Shown: positions 15,375 through 18,802 of the stretch, piece by piece
How the letters are laid out: every line of letters begins with the position of its first letter
How positions within the stretch are numbered: position 1 is the first letter of the stretch
From: CAZDAM01 sp964503595
GTDB taxonomy: Bacteria; Muiribacteriota; UBA6191
Assembly (NCBI GenBank): GCA_964503595.1
Contig: CAZDAM010000067.1
Coordinates: 1-18,802 of the forward strand
DNA length: 18,802 nt
Direction of reading: 5' to 3'
Program-made: the position numbers and the translations under genes
The notes under the pieces: generated by a model
Told to the model about the DNA's origin: nothing
What the model saw: the letters and a program-made list of their open reading frames with translations, nothing else
The model's database searches: none

Positions 15375-16409
15375 ATGTTTGGACGCTTTCGGATTCCTTG
15401 GGATGATATCGAAAAAGAGCTGGAAACCAGAGTGCAGGATGTGTTTCTCAAAGTCTTTGAAACGATGGGAGATACTGCCAAGGAAGTAGAAGCTTTACGC
15501 AAGCGCTTCCCCAATCTGAATGAAAATGCTCTGGCTCAGGAAATCATTCGGGAAACCAGTAATCGTACGGCTGTCATCGGGGGAGGGGCGGCCCTTCCGG
15601 ATCTGATTCCTGGGATGGGCTGGTCGGCCATGATCGTGACTTTGGCAGGGGATTTCGCCATGACTCTTCGTGAGACCATGGCCATGTTTCTGAAGTTTTC
15701 CTTTCTCTTTGAGCCCGATGAGACGGAACAGCAGCGCAAGAAAGATGTGGTTTCTCTTCTGGTTTTCATGTCTAAGGACAGTAGTTCGGCTGGATTTGCC
15801 CGCGAAACCCTGGATGATTTGCAGAAACTCAAGCTTGATGTGGCTTTCCGGAAAGTTTTTGTCCGGGCTGCGGTCCATTTGGGAATCAAAGTCATGAAGA
15901 AGAAGCTCTTTGCTTTTGTTCCCGGTCTTGGCATTGCTTTGAGTGGTGGTGTGAATTACCTTGGAACCCGTCAGGCGGGTCGGCTGGGTGTGGACTATTT
16001 CCGTAACAAGGCAGAGTTTCTGCGGCGCAGCGGAGCCGGAGCCATCAGCCTTGAAACCACTCAGAAAGCCACGGTCCAGATGATGGTTAATCTGATTAAA
16101 ATGGGGGAAAAGTCCGAGACCCAGCTGGAGTCTTTGGAAGACACCATGGAGATGTTCGGATTCAAGAATGAGATCCGCGCCGAAATCCGTTCGGATCTTC
16201 AGAAGAAGGAAATTACCCCGATCCCGATTAAGGATATCAAGGCCATGTCTCAGGAAGATCGGCGCTATGTTCTGAAACAGGGGCTTAAACTGGCTCCCAG
16301 GCCCACTTCCAAGCAGGAAAACTATCTGGAATTCATCAACCGGGCCTTCGGATTGACTCAGGTCGATATGAAAAACCTCAGGGATGAGGTCCGTTCGGAA
16401 AATTCTTGA
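15375..16409 (+). CDS. EcsC-like protein with C-terminal TerB-like region
   Basis: 344 residues from ATG 15375, which has GGGAG 6 bases upstream; a longer frame from GTG 15312 would overlap the regulator and is not favoured. After a helical N-terminus, about residues 60-215 look EcsC-like: ALPDLIPGMGW at 73-83, a long amphipathic helix (AGDFAMTLRETMAMFLKFSF), and FVPGLGIALSGGVNYLGTRQAGRLGVDYF at 181-209 (shown by its two key parts FVPGLGIALSGGVN and GVDYF). About 230-338 form an acidic helical bundle resembling TerB/DUF533 domains. EcsC-like proteins are membrane-associated and of unknown activity. TerB-like domains occur in stress-response and metal-related proteins. Function is not assigned. 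The stop overlaps the tsaB start. Confidence 0.75.
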   Translation: MFGRFRIPWDDIEKELETRVQDVFLKVFETMGDTAKEVEALRKRFPNLNENALAQEIIRETSNRTAVIGGGAALPDLIPGMGWSAMIVTLAGDFAMTLRETMAMFLKFSFLFEPDETEQQRKKDVVSLLVFMSKDSSSAGFARETLDDLQKLKLDVAFRKVFVRAAVHLGIKVMKKKLFAFVPGLGIALSGGVNYLGTRQAGRLGVDYFRNKAEFLRRSGAGAISLETTQKATVQMMVNLIKMGEKSETQLESLEDTMEMFGFKNEIRAEIRSDLQKKEITPIPIKDIKAMSQEDRRYVLKQGLKLAPRPTSKQENYLEFINRAFGLTQVDMKNLRDEVRSENS

Positions 16410-16993
16410 GGCTGCTCTTAGATTTACTGCCCCTTCATCCGCGTTTTGTTCTTGAAGATGAAAAGAGGGTTTTGACCCATGATGATTTTGCCTGTGGCAA
16501 GGATGGGGTTCTGGAGGCTCTGCGGCTTGCGTTCAGAGATTTGGGCCGTAAACCTCGTGATCTGAAGTGGCTGGCCTATAATCGCGGCCCGGGCTCTTTT
16601 ACCGGTATCAAGGTTGGCACTGTGACGGCCCAGGCGATGGCTTTGGCCAGTGGAGCAGAGCTTCAGACGTTTACCAGTTTTGACTGGATGCGTTACTTGT
16701 GCCAGGAGCAGGATGCGGTGATGATTATGAATGCCTATCAGGGAGAATGGTTTCAGGCTTATCTTGAGAACGGTCAGTGGTCCTTTTTGGTCTCAGATCA
16801 TCAGATATGGGATAGAAGGGCCTTTTACCTTGGGTCTCCCCGCGATTGTCCGGACTGGGCTTCTGTCCTTCAGGATGGTGACGGTGGTAATTTGAGCGAG
16901 TTTTTTCGGACTCATTCTTTTTCCTTGGAGCTTAAGCCTCTTTATCTGAAGAAGTCAAATGCCGAAAGAATCCGGGAGGCAAACGGGCAATAA
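16406..16993 (+). CDS. tsaB: TsaB-like t6A synthesis protein, divergent
   Basis: 195 residues from TTG overlapping the preceding stop (T-TGA). The family motif NRGPGSFTGIKVGTVTAQAMA is clear at residues 59-79, followed by a TFTSFDWMRYL segment like the SSL..LA segment of TsaB, and the C-terminus LKPLYLKKSNAER matches the PLYLRkp.A ending. TsaB partners TsaD and TsaE to make N6-threonylcarbamoyladenosine on ANN-decoding tRNAs. The protein is short (usual 220-230), and the N-terminal DTS-type motif is replaced (LLLDLLPLHPRF), with the usual His of the next helix also lost. TsaB is a scaffold rather than the catalyst, so this may still function. The name is secure on the central motif and C-terminus. 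Confidence 0.8.
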   Translation: MRLLLDLLPLHPRFVLEDEKRVLTHDDFACGKDGVLEALRLAFRDLGRKPRDLKWLAYNRGPGSFTGIKVGTVTAQAMALASGAELQTFTSFDWMRYLCQEQDAVMIMNAYQGEWFQAYLENGQWSFLVSDHQIWDRRAFYLGSPRDCPDWASVLQDGDGGNLSEFFRTHSFSLELKPLYLKKSNAERIREANGQ

Positions 16994-17003
16994 GGCGATA
17001 AAC

Positions 17004-17774
17004 ATGGCCAAAAGAGGACCAATTGGATGTATGGGCTGTCTGGCGACACTGGTGGCCCTAGGGCTTTTCTGTTTTTTAGTCGCAGGTGGTTTTGGCTACT
17101 GGGTTTTTACTAAAACCCGTCAGGATCCTCTTTTTATTATCAAGGAATACCCCGGATTCGTTCGCAGTACCAGTACCCTGATTCTGGATCCCTTTCATTC
17201 TGATGAGCCCCTGGATATTGAAGAATATGCCTTTGATTCTGCGGCTTACGATTCTTTCATGCAGAAGCAGACAGCCCTGGTCGAAGTATTTCAGAATTCC
17301 CAGATAAAGAATTCTCCCTTTGAAGGACTTTTCACGGCCCAGGAGCTGATGACTTTTGTGATGGCCGATCTGGCCAACCTGGGAATCCGGCGTTACCGGG
17401 TGGAGTTTTTGGAGAATCAGGCCCGGATTCAGGCCTCAGTACCGGCCCAGAGCCTGAAAAAATTTTTGCCAGAGGGGCAGCCGGAACTTTTTTACCAGAT
17501 CTACGATACCCTTCAGTACATCAATCTTGATCTTGATTTGCAGGTTGGCTGGGGGGAAGAGGGGCTGAATCCTCTGCGGATTCAGAACGTCCGCCTTGGG
17601 GATATCACGATGCCTCAGGCCTTTGTGGATATGAGCAATGAGAGCCTGAATCTGAAAAAAACCGGTTTCAGCAACCAGATCCGGGCTGAGCTTGCGAAGA
17701 AACGTCTGGCGCTGAAATCTGCCGGTCTGACTCCGGAGGGACTCAAGTTTTCCGGTCTCTGGAATATAGAGTAG
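17004..17774 (+). CDS. Unrecognised membrane-anchored extracytoplasmic protein
   Basis: 256 residues from ATG 17004, with AAGG 8 bases upstream. The frame opens earlier at 16959, but that would overlap tsaB by 35 bases without a better ribosome site. A single hydrophobic helix at about residues 9-35 (MGCLATLVALGLFCFLVAG) follows a basic start, leaving about 220 residues probably outside the cytoplasm. That part is mixed alpha/beta with acidic and aromatic residues (LDIEEYAFDSAAYDSF; LFTAQELMTFVMADL). There are no Cys after the helix and no catalytic motif. No family is recognised. It lies 10 bases after tsaB and 28 bases before the pilin-like gene, so co-transcription with either is plausible. 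Confidence 0.75.
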   Translation: MAKRGPIGCMGCLATLVALGLFCFLVAGGFGYWVFTKTRQDPLFIIKEYPGFVRSTSTLILDPFHSDEPLDIEEYAFDSAAYDSFMQKQTALVEVFQNSQIKNSPFEGLFTAQELMTFVMADLANLGIRRYRVEFLENQARIQASVPAQSLKKFLPEGQPELFYQIYDTLQYINLDLDLQVGWGEEGLNPLRIQNVRLGDITMPQAFVDMSNESLNLKKTGFSNQIRAELAKKRLALKSAGLTPEGLKFSGLWNIE

Positions 17775-17784
17775 GCCCTGATTT

Positions 17785-17793
17785 TGGTATACT
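17785..17793 (+). promoter_or_regulatory. Extended -10 promoter element before the pilin-like gene
   Basis: TGGTATACT is an extended -10 with a near-consensus hexamer (5/6). It ends 9 bases before the TTG at 17803. No -35 is apparent. If active, the transcript would begin within about 2-3 bases of the start codon. Confidence 0.45.
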
Positions 17794-17802
17794 GTCTGCG
17801 TT

Positions 17803-18802
17803 TTGCGAACTGAACCAAAGCTCTCTGCCCGCCGTGGCATCGTCATTTTCATTATCTTCTCACTGATTGGCATTGTCGGGGGTATTGCAGCCATCTATCT
17901 ATTTACCAGCGGACAGTCGCGTTTGCAGTCCCGCAGGATTTTCTGGGGGGAGGCGGTTTTGTATGTGGCTGAGTCCCTTCTGGATGAAACTTTCTATGAA
18001 ATCAAGAAACGTTCTGCCATACCATCGGATAACTCGGTTGGAGGAGGCGGATGGTTTCGGACCCAGCTCACGGAGGGCCGTAACGATGCGGCCATGTTTG
18101 ATAGACCGCTGGAAGAATTCGCAGTCTTTCAGTCGCTTGAGGATGAGACCCTGTTTTTACCGGGAGGCTTGAGTCTGGATCCGGATAAAATCCAGATCCG
18201 GGTACTGCCCTATGTCCTGAAAATGGGTCCTGGGGATGGCCTGTTTGAGGGAGAAATCTACGGTTTTGTCGAAGTGGAAGTGGAAGTCCATGTGAATATG
18301 GGCTCCGGTCTTGGGGGGAGCGGGCTTGTCAGACGCATTCAGGGCCGCAGGGATTTTCGGTTGACCTCGGTTTTGGGGCAGGAGCCGCTTCTGGATTACG
18401 CCCTTTTACTCAAACGCTCTCCTGAACCTTCTTCCGTGTCTGAGCTTGGGGGGCAGAACCGCCTGACAATCCGGCAGTCTCCCGCTCTTTCCGGAGACGA
18501 GCAGGAATTTTTTGGCAAGGCTTATTTTGGCAAGGGCGAAGAGGGTCGATCCACTGTAGTTCTTCAGGGGATTCAGCCAACCCAGACGGAAGGATTTTTT
18601 CTGGAACAGTCCGGAATCTATGGTTTGCCGGATGCGGAAAAGGGTTTCGTACTGAATCTGACCGATCCTGCTCTTCTGAGTGATTCAGCCAAAAACCCCC
18701 AGGCGGAATATGTGGCCAGTGTGGTTCTCTCGGATCCTGTCATCCAGGCAGTTTTGAGGACAAATGATCTGCCTTCTTCAGTAGATGGACTGGAAGATGA
18801 TG
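17803..18802 (+). CDS. Pilin-like / PilX-like membrane protein, C-terminus off window
   Basis: An open frame of 333 codons runs from TTG 17803 to the right edge with no stop; an upstream in-frame stop is at 17779. No Shine-Dalgarno is visible, so the start is uncertain; no in-frame ATG exists before the hydrophobic segment. The N-terminus has a basic leader (LSARRG), a 22-residue hydrophobic helix (IVIFIIFSLIGIVGGIAAIYLF), then a helical extension (SRRIFWGEAVLYVAESLLDETFYEI). That layout, ending in an A-E-S-L-type segment, resembles PilX/minor-pilin proteins of type IV pili. The rest is a long beta-rich extracytoplasmic region with Gly patches. The Glu5 of true pilins is not obvious, so the assignment is tentative. 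With dprA upstream it hints at a pilus or competence link. Confidence 0.6.
   Translation, partial: MRTEPKLSARRGIVIFIIFSLIGIVGGIAAIYLFTSGQSRLQSRRIFWGEAVLYVAESLLDETFYEIKKRSAIPSDNSVGGGGWFRTQLTEGRNDAAMFDRPLEEFAVFQSLEDETLFLPGGLSLDPDKIQIRVLPYVLKMGPGDGLFEGEIYGFVEVEVEVHVNMGSGLGGSGLVRRIQGRRDFRLTSVLGQEPLLDYALLLKRSPEPSSVSELGGQNRLTIRQSPALSGDEQEFFGKAYFGKGEEGRSTVVLQGIQPTQTEGFFLEQSGIYGLPDAEKGFVLNLTDPALLSDSAKNPQAEYVASVVLSDPVIQAVLRTNDLPSSVDGLEDD

Noticed and set aside
16959..17003. Longer start for the membrane-anchored protein at 17004
   Set aside because: Overlaps the tsaB C-terminus by 35 bases; ATG 17004 gives a standard basic start before the transmembrane helix and has AAGG upstream.

Overview
The window carries no tRNA, rRNA, mobile-element or CRISPR signal. 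It is densely packed, with genes covering nearly all of it. It looks like chromosome from a diderm (Gram-negative) bacterium of roughly balanced base composition. Supporting signs are Sec signal peptides, many bitopic membrane proteins, a futalosine-pathway menaquinone gene (mqnC), a CHASE2-type adenylate cyclase, an EcsC/TerB-like protein and a pilin-like protein. Gene neighbourhood and codon use suggest a delta-proteobacterium-like or candidate-phylum lineage, but I cannot place it more precisely. TTG starts are frequent, several sit in 4-base T-TGA overlaps, and a few genes may have leaderless starts.

Left block, minus strand (1-4296). A CHASE2 adenylate cyclase is followed after 14 bases by mqnC, and then by a secreted protein with an Asp-run and a Gly/Tyr/Met-rich repetitive tail that runs off the left edge. 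Cyclase and mqnC probably form one operon.

Second block, plus strand (4412-8506). Four tightly coupled genes: two paralogous membrane-anchored SPFH (band 7) proteins, each with three tandem beta-type repeats ahead of the SPFH domain and a long coiled coil after it; a small two-helix membrane protein; and a metallo-beta-lactamase-fold hydrolase. The SPFH pair is the most unusual part of the window, because its repeat - SPFH-like - coiled-coil order resembles eukaryotic major vault protein with an added membrane anchor. A hairpin plus T-run ends this operon. The converging minus-strand gene beyond it (8563-9447) is an orphan alpha-helical protein driven by a good sigma70-type promoter.

Third block, plus strand (9649-18802). 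A long co-directional series: an unrecognised bitopic protein, a 769-residue HEAT-repeat protein, dprA (single-stranded DNA uptake/transformation), smg (DUF494), a FixJ/NarL-type response regulator, an EcsC/TerB-like protein, a divergent tsaB (tRNA t6A synthesis), a membrane-anchored extracytoplasmic protein and a pilin-like protein cut by the right edge. Genes overlap or lie a few to about 50 bases apart. dprA-smg is the conserved neighbourhood known from proteobacteria. The pilin-like gene near dprA hints at a pilus/competence theme, but only as an inference.
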